A DNA stretch of 64,000 nucleotides, taken from positions 350,501 through 414,500 of the forward strand of contig NZ_JADQTN010000001.1 in NCBI RefSeq assembly GCF_017812015.1, given 5' to 3'. Below the pieces are notes generated by a model that searched no databases, had not been told where the DNA came from, and saw nothing but the letters and a program-made list of their open reading frames with translations. The translations under genes and the position numbers were made by a program. The DNA is from Pontixanthobacter sp. CEM42 (GTDB taxonomy: Bacteria > Pseudomonadota > Alphaproteobacteria > Sphingomonadales > Sphingomonadaceae). This document shows, in pieces, positions 1 through 8,382 of this stretch (the first letter of the stretch is position 1; every line of letters starts with the position of its first letter).

Positions 1-231
1 CGTGATCGCGGTGCGCTGAAATTCGATTGGCGGCGGATCAGCCGGAAGGCGCCCGACGTGCTGAGTGATCTATCACCCCATGTTACGTCATGGGGACAAT
101 CGAACCGTCTCCTTGCCGGCCCCTATTCCAGCGCCAGAGCAGCACGTAATGCTATGAATTCGCTGAAAGAAGATGGCGTAGACAGCTTCACCTTCACCAG
201 CCCTGAGGGGCAGGAAATCGACCAGTTGTGA
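1..231 (+). CDS. SPOR-domain protein, 3' end only
   Basis: The window opens inside this gene; 76 codons and a TGA stop remain. The visible part holds the end of an SPOR fold, with R-L-L-A-G-P-Y-S at about visible residues 37-44, then an Ala/Arg-rich helix and a last strand (S-F-T-F). SPOR domains bind denuded septal peptidoglycan, so the protein is probably periplasmic or outer-membrane-linked. In sphingomonads the domain often ends exported TPR proteins, but the N-terminal part lies outside the window. The 152 bases that follow before the next gene show no clear feature. Confidence 0.75.
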   Translation, partial: RDRGALKFDWRRISRKAPDVLSDLSPHVTSWGQSNRLLAGPYSSARAARNAMNSLKEDGVDSFTFTSPEGQEIDQL

Positions 232-383
232 TCCTGCCTGCGGGTTGATCCAGACTGCGTGACAGTGCTTTTACACAAGCTTTGAACAAGCAAAATGACT
301 TCTCCCCAACGCTGGATGGGTAGCGGATTGCGCTTGTTGGCGCAGACCTGCATCTCAGCACTCATGCTGAACGGCACCCCCCG

Positions 384-890
384 ATGAGAGCGACCACGCA
401 CACTTTGTCAGCCAATGATGATGCTGCGCCGGTAGACATGCTGGCGGCGCTGTTTGAGGCGCGTGGATGGCCGTTTAAGGCCGAATCCAAAGAAGAAATC
501 TCGGGCGAAATTCAAGGCAGCTGGGCCAAATATCAATTGCGTGCAATCTGGCGGACGGACGACAATGTCCTACAATTGCTATGCTTGCCCGATGTCCGGG
601 TCGCCAAGGAGAAACGCGCGGCGGCTGTCGAGCTGTTGGCGATGGTGAACGAGCAGATATGGCTTGGCCATTTCGATGTTTGGTCCAAAGGCGGCGTGCT
701 GGTTTACCGCAACGGTGCGATGCTTGGTGCGGACGGAATGCTGAGTCTCGATCAGGCGCAGGCGCTGGTCGAAACCGCTGTTGAGGAATGCGACCGCTTC
801 TATCCCGCGTTCCAGTTCGTTCTATGGGGCGACAAGTCGCCCGATGACGCGTTGGAAAGCGCTCTTGTAGATACGTCTGGCGAGGCTTAG
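384..890 (+). CDS. YbjN domain-containing protein
   Basis: A 168-residue soluble protein with no signal peptide. It fits the YbjN family, a tetratricopeptide-independent alpha/beta fold resembling type III secretion chaperones whose function is not settled. Supporting sequence includes the early L-F-E-A-R-G-W segment, the central L-Q-L-L-C-L-P-D strand and the C-terminal F-Y-P-A-F-Q-F-V-L-W-G segment. It lies 27 bases upstream of proC on the same strand, an arrangement I recall from other alphaproteobacteria, so the two are probably co-transcribed. No good ribosome binding site precedes the chosen ATG; an internal ATG at 438 is a possible alternative start. Confidence 0.8.
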   Translation: MRATTHTLSANDDAAPVDMLAALFEARGWPFKAESKEEISGEIQGSWAKYQLRAIWRTDDNVLQLLCLPDVRVAKEKRAAAVELLAMVNEQIWLGHFDVWSKGGVLVYRNGAMLGADGMLSLDQAQALVETAVEECDRFYPAFQFVLWGDKSPDDALESALVDTSGEA

Positions 891-917
891 CTGAGTGCCT
901 CATCAAAGAGGCTTGAT

Positions 918-1736
918 ATGGCATTCGACAAAATTCTAATCGTTGGGTTTGGCACTATGACCGGTGCAATGGTGGAAGGGTGGCTTGCCGCTGGAAGCGA
1001 TCCGTCGCGCTTTGAAGTCTATCATCCGCGCAAGAGCGACGTCGCGCATGGTCTAAAGGTCCATAACACGTGGCCGAATGAGCACTTCGATGCTGTTTTG
1101 CTGGGCGTGAAGCCGCATATGGTTGATGATGTTGCGGAGGGTCTAGAACCCATTTTGGGTCCGGATACGGTGCTGATCTCGGTCCTCGCGGGCAATGAAC
1201 TGGCGAGCTACACGGCGCGTTTCCCACGTGCAGCTGGCATTGTTCGCTTTATGCCTAATCTGGCTGTGGCGCTTGGCAAATCACCCAATGCGTTGATCGC
1301 GAAAGATCTTTCGGATGAGCATCGAGATGCGGTGACCCGGCTGGCTAGCGATATCGGAACCGCAGAATGGGTCGAAGATGAAAGTCAATTCGATCTGGTC
1401 ACTGCGCTTGCCGGATCGGGCCCGGGTTTCGTTTATCGGTTTACCGATGCGCTTGCTGCGGGTGCTGCCAGTCTCGGCTTGCCGCTGGATCAGGCTGCGC
1501 GGCTCGCCGTTGCGATGGTTGACGGGGCAGGAGCGCTTTCTGCGGCGTCAGAGCATTCTCCGAAAGAACTTGCCAAGCGTGTCGCTAGCCCCGGCGGAAT
1601 GACGCAAAAGGGGTTGGATGTGCTCGATCAAGGTGATGCCTTGAACGTCCTAATGACGGAATGTTTGCGCGCCGCTAGAGATCGCGGAACCGAGATGGCT
1701 GCGGTTGCGCGGGGTGAAAATCAAGAAAATGGTTAA
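918..1736 (+). CDS. proC: pyrroline-5-carboxylate reductase
   Basis: This 272-residue protein catalyses the last step of proline synthesis, the NAD(P)H-dependent reduction of 1-pyrroline-5-carboxylate. The N-terminal Rossmann loop reads G-F-G-T-M-T-G-A-M (residues 10-18). The family signature region lies in the C-terminal dimerisation half, where S-P-G-G-M-T-Q-K-G is visible near residue 225. Length is normal for ProC. An AGAGG sequence sits about six bases before the ATG. It follows the YbjN gene closely. proB, the first enzyme of the pathway, lies 3.3 kb downstream in a different group; proA is not in the window. Confidence 0.95.
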   Translation: MAFDKILIVGFGTMTGAMVEGWLAAGSDPSRFEVYHPRKSDVAHGLKVHNTWPNEHFDAVLLGVKPHMVDDVAEGLEPILGPDTVLISVLAGNELASYTARFPRAAGIVRFMPNLAVALGKSPNALIAKDLSDEHRDAVTRLASDIGTAEWVEDESQFDLVTALAGSGPGFVYRFTDALAAGAASLGLPLDQAARLAVAMVDGAGALSAASEHSPKELAKRVASPGGMTQKGLDVLDQGDALNVLMTECLRAARDRGTEMAAVARGENQENG

Positions 1737-1847
1737 TTATCAACGGCAGTGAATGTCCGGTTTCCCTTGAAAAATGACGAATAAACACCGATATTGCTGT
1801 CAGAGCCGGAGCCTATAGGGGCACCGGAATAAGGAGTTTGAATCGAA

Positions 1848-2606
1848 ATGGCTGATTGGAACGATACTCAGCGATCTCAGCAGCAGTCGTTTACCGGAGC
1901 CTCGGTGCCGCGCACGGGCGAGGTCTATGACGAAGGCCTGCGCAAATATATGCTCGGTGTATACAATTACATGGCTTCGGCAATTCTGTTGACTGGTATC
2001 GTGTCGATACTGACCGCGGAAACGGGTCTTGTGTTTGCGATGTTCAACCTCGAGACGGGTAGCCCGTCGCTGTTTGGTTGGGCAATGATGGCTGGTCCCT
2101 TCATCCTGGTGATGTGGCTGCAATTTCGTATCTTCAAGATGTCGGTATTGTCCGCCCAGATAGCCTATTGGGTCTATGCAACTGCGGTCGGAATATCGAT
2201 TGCGACGATCTTCATCGCCTATACACCGATCTCGATCGCCCAAACATTCTTCGCAACGGCGGCGGCATTCGCCGGCCTGAGCTTATACGGTTACACGACG
2301 AAGAAAGACATGTCGGGCTGGGGGACCTTCCTGATCATGGGCATCTGGGGGCTGTTCGCAGCGATGCTGCTCAACGTGTTCGTCTTCCAATCACCATTGA
2401 TGGATATGGTCATGAGCGGCGTTGGTGTTCTGCTGTTCGCAGCGTTCACAGCTTACAAAACGCAAGAAGTGAAGAACATCTATTCGCAGGTTCGCGGCAA
2501 CACTGAAATGATGGCGAAGACCACCATTTACGGCGCGCTGCACCTCTATATGGCGTTCATCAATATGTTCCTGTTCCTGCTGCGCTTCATGGGTAGCCGC
2601 GAATAA
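1848..2606 (+). CDS. Bax inhibitor-1/YccA family membrane protein
   Basis: A 252-residue integral membrane protein with about seven hydrophobic segments, beginning after a polar N-terminal tail of roughly 45 residues. The pattern, ending in a helix with H-L-Y-M-A-F-I-N-M-F-L and a short polar tail, is that of the BI-1 (TMBIM/YccA) family. Relatives act as pH-sensitive calcium leak channels or as modulators of the FtsH protease; which role applies here cannot be read from sequence. AAGGAG lies 10 bases before the ATG. It stands alone between proC and a strong terminator hairpin. Confidence 0.93.
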   Translation: MADWNDTQRSQQQSFTGASVPRTGEVYDEGLRKYMLGVYNYMASAILLTGIVSILTAETGLVFAMFNLETGSPSLFGWAMMAGPFILVMWLQFRIFKMSVLSAQIAYWVYATAVGISIATIFIAYTPISIAQTFFATAAAFAGLSLYGYTTKKDMSGWGTFLIMGIWGLFAAMLLNVFVFQSPLMDMVMSGVGVLLFAAFTAYKTQEVKNIYSQVRGNTEMMAKTTIYGALHLYMAFINMFLFLLRFMGSRE

Positions 2607-2636
2607 CGAACTGTCGCATAATTGACTCACTCGAAC

Positions 2637-2674
2637 ATGCCCGGGATGCCATACGCATTCCGGGCATTTTCTTT
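2637..2674 (+). terminator. rho-independent terminator after the BI-1 gene
   Basis: Eleven-base-pair stem (2637-2647 with 2657-2667, one G-U pair, loop of nine) followed by a T-rich run. It begins 30 bases after the stop codon of the BI-1 gene and separates it from the lipoprotein gene. Confidence 0.8.
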
Positions 2675-2773
2675 GGGTAAATGCAGCGTTAGGGTTCCTC
2701 TTCATGCCAGCGTAATGCAGGGTATGGGAAAATGTCCGGGGGATACGGATCATCGGCTTTGGAGGGCCTCTGA

Positions 2774-3916
2774 ATGTTCGCGACGAACAAATCTAGAATC
2801 CGCCTTATATCGGCGGCAATTGGCTTAGCGCTGCTGGCAGGGTGCGTAACGCCGCCACCTCCGCCACCACCACCACCTCCTCCGCCTCCGCCACCACCGC
2901 CGGTCGTTAAAGTGATCCCGCCGCGTCCAACTGCACCGGGTAGTGCAGCATTGGGCATGTATATCCCGCCGCGCGGCAGCGATGGTTTGCGTAGGACTAT
3001 CAATTATGGGCTGAGCAAGCCGCAGACCTTGTGGAACTTGCGCTCGGCACTCAACGTTGCAGCACTCAATTGCCTTGATCCGCAATATGTTTCGATTTTG
3101 CCAGCATATCGCTCGTTGTTGGAGCGCCATCGGAACAAGCTGAAACGCACCAATGACTCGATCCTAGCGCAGTATCGTGCGGATTACGGACGAACCTACC
3201 GTGCCGAATATGATGGCTATATGACGCAGGTTTATAACTACTATGCGTTACCGCCTGCCAAGACCCAATTTTGCCGGACAGCGGCGGCGATAGCCAATGA
3301 ATCGCTGACGGTTGAAGTGGGTCAGCTGGACCTATTCGCAAGCATTAATCTGCCGCGTATCGAGCAGGTGTTCGACAATTTCTACTCGGCCTATGAGAAA
3401 TATCAGGTCGATGTCGTCGCGTGGGATGCCGAATATGCGCCCAAGCCGGTGCCGGTTGTGGCCAGCAGTGTTGGACAGCTCGTGCCGGCGCAGGACGTGA
3501 ACCAGGTGACCGGACTAGGTGCAACGCAGCCCGTTGGTCCATCCCCGATCGGCCCATCGATCACACCGGATGCGACTATTTACACGGTTGATGTTCCGCC
3601 ATCTGCATCGACTGCACCCGTGATATCGACTACGTTGCCGCCCGTTGGCACGGTTGACGCGAGTACGGCTGCTCCGTCGATCACCTTGCCATCGCCAACC
3701 GAGCCGGTGACGATTGAGGCGCCGAACGACACAGGTATTGCTCCGGGATTTACACTATCCCAGGATCCGGTGACCACCGATGTTACAGTGCCAACTCAGG
3801 CACCCGCGACACAGCCGGTTTTCGTCAGCAATCCGGTCGTCCAACCGACACTGGACGAAGAGGGAATCTCTGATGGCGGTGAAGGTGGAGACGACGTGGG
3901 CAACGGGATCGAGTGA
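2774..3916 (+). CDS. lipoprotein with 17-proline run
   Basis: A 380-residue protein I cannot assign to a named family. The signal peptide ends in the lipobox L-L-A-G-C (Cys24). Two residues later comes an unbroken run of 17 prolines, then V-V-K-V-I-P-P-R. Residues about 55-200 form a folded domain with scattered cysteines and many Tyr residues (Y-N-Y-Y-A-L-P-P). The last 140 residues are Pro/Thr/Val-rich, low-complexity and acidic at the end (G-G-E-G-G-D-D). It is probably anchored in the outer membrane with a stiff polyproline stalk. A GGAGGG sequence sits seven bases before the ATG. It lies just upstream of obgE but looks functionally unrelated. Confidence 0.75.
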   Translation: MFATNKSRIRLISAAIGLALLAGCVTPPPPPPPPPPPPPPPPPVVKVIPPRPTAPGSAALGMYIPPRGSDGLRRTINYGLSKPQTLWNLRSALNVAALNCLDPQYVSILPAYRSLLERHRNKLKRTNDSILAQYRADYGRTYRAEYDGYMTQVYNYYALPPAKTQFCRTAAAIANESLTVEVGQLDLFASINLPRIEQVFDNFYSAYEKYQVDVVAWDAEYAPKPVPVVASSVGQLVPAQDVNQVTGLGATQPVGPSPIGPSITPDATIYTVDVPPSASTAPVISTTLPPVGTVDASTAAPSITLPSPTEPVTIEAPNDTGIAPGFTLSQDPVTTDVTVPTQAPATQPVFVSNPVVQPTLDEEGISDGGEGGDDVGNGIE

Positions 3917-3957
3917 TCTGACGTCGGCTGTCTGACTGCTAGCCAATTGGGGTCAAT

Positions 3958-3971
3958 GGCCCTAAAGGGCC
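3958..3971 (+). promoter_or_regulatory. hairpin holding the obgE Shine-Dalgarno
   Basis: A GGCCC/GGGCC stem with a TAAA loop ends four bases before the obgE ATG. The only Shine-Dalgarno-like sequence (AAAGGG, spacing six) lies partly in the 3' arm, so folding would hide it. Translational control is inferred from this overlap alone. Confidence 0.35.
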
Positions 3972-3975
3972 GTCC

Positions 3976-5031
3976 ATGCATTTTCTCGACCAAGCCAAGA
4001 TCTATCTGCTGTCCGGCCAAGGCGGTCCCGGGGCTGTCAGCTTTCGGCGTGAGAAGTATGTCGAATATGGCGGACCTGACGGCGGCAACGGCGGCAAAGG
4101 CGGCGATATCGTTTTCGAGGCTGAGCAGGGCCTCAATACGCTAATTGATTTCCGTTACGCGCAGCACTTCAAAGCAAAACGCGGCGGGCACGGCATGGGC
4201 CGCGATCGGACCGGCGCGGGCGCCAACGATCTGGTCATCAAAGTGCCTGTCGGCACGCAAGTCTTGTCGGAAGACAAGGAAGAAATCCTCGCCGATTTCA
4301 CCGAAGTGGGGCAGCGCATTGTCTTCCTTGAAGGCGGGCAGGGTGGACGCGGCAATGCGAGCTACAAAAGCTCCACCAACCGCGCTCCACGCCAGCACCA
4401 ACCGGGTGGACCATCAGAGGAATTGTGGGTCTGGCTGCGGCTAAAATTGCTCGCGGACGTTGGCTTGTTGGGGCTGCCCAATGCGGGTAAATCGACTTTC
4501 ATCAACCAAATTACCAATGCGAACGCCAAAGTCGGGGCATATGCCTTCACCACATTGGTGCCGAAACTTGGCGTGGTCCATCACAAGGCGCGCGAATTCG
4601 TGATCGCTGATATTCCTGGCTTGATTGAAGGTGCTTCCGAAGGCGCTGGGATCGGCGACCGGTTTCTGGGTCATATCGAACGCTGCCGCGTGCTGATACA
4701 CTTGGTGGACATCTCCGGCTCCGATCCTGCAGAGGCGATGAAAACCGTTCAGGACGAGCTTGCGGCGCATGGTGAAGGTCTGGTCGACAAGCCGCAATTG
4801 ATCGCGCTCAACAAGACCGATCTGGCTGACGGCGAGTTGGTTGCAGGTTTTGCTGAAGAACTCGCAGAGGCAGGTGCAGAGCGCGTATTCGCTGTCTCAG
4901 GCGCGACCGGTGACGGCATGGACGAACTGCTCAATGCGGTGCTTTCCTACCTACCCGACCGTACTTCGACAGAGACCAATGCGGCGGAAGAGGAATCGGT
5001 GGACGAAGCGAAGCCTTGGTCGCCCATCTGA
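3976..5031 (+). CDS. obgE: GTPase ObgE/CgtA
   Basis: This 351-residue Obg GTPase is a conserved factor in 50S ribosome assembly and stress signalling. The glycine-rich Obg fold fills residues 1-158 (G-G-P-D-G-G-N-G-G-K-G-G). The G domain follows with G1 G-L-P-N-A-G-K-S-T (about 166-174), G3 D-I-P-G-L-I-E-G, G4 N-K-T-D and an S-G-A-T G5 element. There is no OCT domain; the tail is short and acidic. Length is usual for the family. The neighbour order obgE-proB is common in sphingomonads. Start chosen at the ATG giving the canonical M-H-F-L-D-Q-A-K beginning. Confidence 0.97.
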   Translation: MHFLDQAKIYLLSGQGGPGAVSFRREKYVEYGGPDGGNGGKGGDIVFEAEQGLNTLIDFRYAQHFKAKRGGHGMGRDRTGAGANDLVIKVPVGTQVLSEDKEEILADFTEVGQRIVFLEGGQGGRGNASYKSSTNRAPRQHQPGGPSEELWVWLRLKLLADVGLLGLPNAGKSTFINQITNANAKVGAYAFTTLVPKLGVVHHKAREFVIADIPGLIEGASEGAGIGDRFLGHIERCRVLIHLVDISGSDPAEAMKTVQDELAAHGEGLVDKPQLIALNKTDLADGELVAGFAEELAEAGAERVFAVSGATGDGMDELLNAVLSYLPDRTSTETNAAEEESVDEAKPWSPI

Positions 5032-5086
5032 TTTCTAGTCACGGGCGTGCTTCAAAAACGCCTCGTTGCCCGCTAGTCCATGTGCA

Positions 5087-6220
5087 ATGGCGATCAAGGC
5101 TCTCAATCAACTGACCGAAGCGGACCAGTGCAAGGTGCTGGTTCTCAAGATTGGTTCGGCGCTGCTAGTTGATCCAGCAGGAGAACCGCGTGCCCGGTGG
5201 TTGACCGGTCTGGTCGCTGAAATCGCCGAAATGCACGAGCGCGGGCAGAATGTTGTGGTGGTAAGTTCCGGAGCGATTGCGTTAGGCGCGGCGCGTTTGA
5301 AACTTCCTAAGGGTGGTCGGGCTAGTCTGGCAGATGCGCAGGCAGCTGCGTCGGTCGGGCAGATTGCACTCGCGGGCCTGTGGTCGGACTTGCTCGAAAA
5401 GCATGGCCTCTCGGCGGCACAAATGCTGGTGACGCTGGACGATCTTGAAGAACGGCGGCGTTATCTCAACGCATCGTCGACCCTATCGCGCTTGCTTGAA
5501 GCCGGCGTCGTGCCGGTGGTGAATGAGAATGACAGCGTGGCGACGGAAGAAATTCGGTTCGGTGATAATGATAGGCTGGCGGCCCGCGTAGGTCAGGCAG
5601 CAGGCGCAGACGCCGTAGTTCTGTTGTCTGACGTGGATGGACTGATGGATCGCAATCCCGAAGACCCTGATGCCAAGCTGGTTGAGATCGTGAACGGTGT
5701 TACGCCAAGCATTCGTGCGATGGCGGATGGCGGTTCACGCTCTGGGCTTGGTTCCGGCGGTATGGTGTCGAAAGTGCAAGCGGCGGAGATTGCCGAACGT
5801 GCAGGGATCGCCTTGGTGATTGTAAACGGGCAGCATGAGCGACCGATTGCCCATGCGCTGAAACATTCGCGCGGAACAATATTCGTGCCTCAAAGGCAGG
5901 ACGGCGCCCGGCGCGCTTGGCTGGGCGGGCGAATTGCACCGGGCGGTACTTTGATTGTCGATGAAGGCTGCATTTCAGCGCTGGCAGGTGGTGCAAGCCT
6001 TCTCGCTGCTGGGATTGTCGAGGTCGATGGCGTGTTTGATCGCGGCGATTTGGTATCGATTATCGACGGCGATGGCTGCGCCATTGCTCAGGGGCTAGCG
6101 GAGTACGATTCCGAAACCTGCCGCGCAATCAGCGGCAAACGGCAGGCCCAGCAAGCTGAGATACTCGGACATGCGCCAAGATCGGCAGTGGTTCACCGCG
6201 ATCAAATGGTGATGCTATGA
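5087..6220 (+). CDS. proB: glutamate 5-kinase
   Basis: A 377-residue ATP:glutamate 5-phosphotransferase, the first and feedback-regulated step of proline synthesis. The N-terminal amino-acid kinase domain shows L-K-I-G-S-A-L-L, V-V-S-S-G-A-I-A-L-G and V-N-E-N-D-S-V; the C-terminal 100 residues form the PUA domain (G-G-R-I-A-P-G-G-T-L then D-R-G-D-L-V-S-I-I). The ATG at 5087 is preferred over an in-frame TTG 21 bases earlier, because the kinase core begins soon after it; no clear ribosome binding site is visible for either. The stop overlaps the next start by four bases (ATGA), indicating translational coupling. Confidence 0.95.
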   Translation: MAIKALNQLTEADQCKVLVLKIGSALLVDPAGEPRARWLTGLVAEIAEMHERGQNVVVVSSGAIALGAARLKLPKGGRASLADAQAAASVGQIALAGLWSDLLEKHGLSAAQMLVTLDDLEERRRYLNASSTLSRLLEAGVVPVVNENDSVATEEIRFGDNDRLAARVGQAAGADAVVLLSDVDGLMDRNPEDPDAKLVEIVNGVTPSIRAMADGGSRSGLGSGGMVSKVQAAEIAERAGIALVIVNGQHERPIAHALKHSRGTIFVPQRQDGARRAWLGGRIAPGGTLIVDEGCISALAGGASLLAAGIVEVDGVFDRGDLVSIIDGDGCAIAQGLAEYDSETCRAISGKRQAQQAEILGHAPRSAVVHRDQMVML

Positions 6221-7131
6221 GCGGAACCATCGCGATTACCGGAGGCACCGGCTTTGTCGGTCAGGCGGTGCTGGATGCAGCTGCGCGTCAGGGCACTGAC
6301 GTACGGGCGTTGGCGCGAAAAGTACCGGCTGATCGACCCACTGTAGAATGGGTGCCGGGCAATCTTGCGGATATTCCCGCGCTAGAGAAACTCGCAGGCG
6401 GAACGGACGCAATGATCCACATTGCAGGCCTGACGAATACGCCTGATCCCGCAGAATTTGAAACTGCCAACGTTACTGGAACTCAAGCGGTGATAGACGC
6501 CTGCAAAGCGGCGAAGGTCAAGCGCTTGGTGTTCGTGTCATCGCTCTCCGCTCGCAAGCCGGAATTATCGCAATATGGCGCGTCGAAGCTCGCGGCGGAG
6601 AAGCTCGTCGAGGCAAGCGGCCTGGATTGGACCATTGTTCGCCCCCCTGCCGTTTATGGCCCGCGCGACAATGACATGTTCGAGCTGTTCAACAGCGCAC
6701 GGTTTGGTGTGGTTCCGCTACCGCCGGGCGGGGCTACATCGTTGATCCATGTTGATGATCTGGCGGAGTTGCTGCTGGCTCTCGTACTGTCTTCGCCGGA
6801 GGTACGCCGTAAGATGTTCGAGCCTGACGATGGCCGCGTAGGCGGTTGGTCGCATAAGGAAATGGCGCAAGCTATTGGTGTAGCTATGGGGCGCAAAGTG
6901 TTCGCCCCGCATTTGCCAAAATTCGTGCTGTCCAGCGCTGCCAAGGCGGATCGGCTGCTGCGCGGAGACAAGGCCAAGCTTACCGCAGATCGCGTTGGCT
7001 ATATGTGCCATCCGAACTGGGTCGCGCGGACGGACAAGGCTGTGCCACGCGATATTTGGAAAGCGGTTATTCCGTCGCGGGACGGGCTCAAATCAACCGC
7101 CGAATGGTACCGCAAACAGGGTTGGTTTTAG
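6217..7131 (+). CDS. NAD(P)-binding SDR, epimerase type
   Basis: A 304-residue extended-type short-chain dehydrogenase/reductase. The nucleotide-binding loop is G-G-T-G-F-V-G (residues 9-15), the catalytic Tyr and Lys sit in Q-Y-G-A-S-K (about 111-116), and the R-P-P-A-V-Y-G-P segment typical of NAD-dependent epimerases follows. Relatives include NDUFA9-like complex I assembly proteins and sugar epimerases; the substrate cannot be told from sequence. It is coupled to proB by an ATGA overlap. Its last four bases overlap the end of cysH, which runs the other way. Confidence 0.85.
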   Translation: MSGTIAITGGTGFVGQAVLDAAARQGTDVRALARKVPADRPTVEWVPGNLADIPALEKLAGGTDAMIHIAGLTNTPDPAEFETANVTGTQAVIDACKAAKVKRLVFVSSLSARKPELSQYGASKLAAEKLVEASGLDWTIVRPPAVYGPRDNDMFELFNSARFGVVPLPPGGATSLIHVDDLAELLLALVLSSPEVRRKMFEPDDGRVGGWSHKEMAQAIGVAMGRKVFAPHLPKFVLSSAAKADRLLRGDKAKLTADRVGYMCHPNWVARTDKAVPRDIWKAVIPSRDGLKSTAEWYRKQGWF

Positions 7132-7925
7132 AACGCTGGATCGAAACCGGGCGGTAGTTCGCCATCATCGCCGATGGGCGTGTGGATGCCGCATTCGGTC
7201 TTGTCCCACCCTTTCCAACGGCCGGAACGTGGGTCTTCACCGGGGGCGACCTTGTTGGTGCAGGGGCCACAACCAATCGACGGGTAGCCTTGTTCCACCA
7301 GCGGGTGGCGCGGCAGGTCATGCTCTTCGAAATAGGTCTGGATATCTTCGGAGGTCCAATCGATCAGCGGGTTGATCTTGAGACGGCCTTGAGAGTCTGA
7401 TGTATCCACTTCAAAACGTGGCAGATTGGCACGCGTGGCTGACTGGAACGCTTTGCGGCCAGTTAGTGTCGCATCGAAATCTGCCAGCGCATTGGCGAGC
7501 GGAATGACTTTGCGGATTTCGCAGCAACCGTCCGGATCGTAAGACCAGCGCAGCCCGGTCTCATCCTTCGTTGCGAGCGTTTGCGCATCCGGTGTCAGAT
7601 TGCGCAGATTGGTCAGGCCGAACTTTGCCACCACTTCGTCACGATAGGCGAGAGTTGCATCAAAGTGTTTACCCGTGTCGAGAAACAGCACCGGAAGATC
7701 GGGCGCAACTTCGCTGATAAGGTGCAGTAAAACAGCACTTTCTGCACCAAAGCTGGAAACAGTCGCAAGATCGCCGACCATATTGTCCTCGATCATGTTT
7801 CGCAGCATTTCTCGCGTGTCCTGCCCACGGAACATGCGGTTCAGGCGTACTGCATCATCATCCGAAAAACGCGGTCCGGTATCGATACGATCAATGTCTC
7901 TGGCGATTGCGCGCATATCATTCAT
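7128..7925 (-). CDS. cysH: adenylyl-sulfate (APS/PAPS) reductase
   Basis: About 265 residues. It reduces activated sulfate to sulfite in assimilatory sulfur metabolism. The PAPS-reductase fold begins with S-S-F-G-A-E-S-A-V. Two cysteine pairs, D-G-C-C-E-I-R-K and G-C-G-P-C-T, are the ligands of a 4Fe-4S cluster, marking the APS-using type rather than the cluster-free E. coli CysH. The catalytic E-C-G-I-H motif is near the C-terminus. The ATG at 7925 is preferred (8-base overlap with the DUF934 stop); 7916 is possible, and an upstream in-frame ATG at 7970 would overlap DUF934 further. It is the last gene of the siroheme/sulfite reductase operon. Confidence 0.93.
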   Translation of the reverse strand: MNDMRAIARDIDRIDTGPRFSDDDAVRLNRMFRGQDTREMLRNMIEDNMVGDLATVSSFGAESAVLLHLISEVAPDLPVLFLDTGKHFDATLAYRDEVVAKFGLTNLRNLTPDAQTLATKDETGLRWSYDPDGCCEIRKVIPLANALADFDATLTGRKAFQSATRANLPRFEVDTSDSQGRLKINPLIDWTSEDIQTYFEEHDLPRHPLVEQGYPSIGCGPCTNKVAPGEDPRSGRWKGWDKTECGIHTPIGDDGELPPGFDPAF

Positions 7926-8382
7926 TAGGCCCAACTCCATGACGAATGTTCCAAATTGGGTTCCGCCCATCGGTGGTCGCCTGATAGACTTCGGGCCACG
8001 TATCGAGAGCAGCCTGCGCGTCGGCCTCGTTCATCGCCACATCGGGTTGGAACGCATCAAAACCGCAGCGGCGCATATTGTTGAGCTGATCAACCAGCAC
8101 GTCACCCACAGCGCGGATTTCACCGGTGTAGCCTTCTTCGCGCAAAACGCGCGCAGCCGAATAGCCGCGACCATCGCCATAAACGGGGAAGTTCACTTCC
8201 ACGAGGGCGATACGATCGAGATGCGGCAGCAGGTCGCGTGCATCGTCGCCCGGCTCGATGCGGACTGCGGACGAGTTTGATTGTTCAAGAAATGCATCGA
8301 CAGTCACGCTGGCGTGATCGACCATCTCGTCGTCGCGGAAACGGAATTGAACGCCGTCAGGGCTTGTTCCCAAATCAGTCAT
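7918..8382 (-). CDS. DUF934 protein of sulfite reduction
   Basis: A 154-residue soluble protein of the DUF934 family, which throughout Proteobacteria sits between sulfite reductase and cysH and is presumed to help sulfite reduction; no biochemical role is established. Typical sequence includes V-E-V-N-F-P-V-Y-G-D-G-R-G-Y-S and the E-I-R-A-V-G-D-V-L-V-D-Q segment. The ATG at 8382 gives an eight-base overlap with the sulfite reductase stop; an earlier in-frame ATG at 8469 lies well inside the upstream gene and is unlikely. Translational coupling on both sides suggests equimolar production. Confidence 0.9.
   Translation of the reverse strand: MTDLGTSPDGVQFRFRDDEMVDHASVTVDAFLEQSNSSAVRIEPGDDARDLLPHLDRIALVEVNFPVYGDGRGYSAARVLREEGYTGEIRAVGDVLVDQLNNMRRCGFDAFQPDVAMNEADAQAALDTWPEVYQATTDGRNPIWNIRHGVGPNE

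Noticed and set aside
2689-3003. Gly-rich reading frame opposite the 17-proline run
   Set aside because: It is only the complement of CCN codons (giving GGN); no start context or homology.
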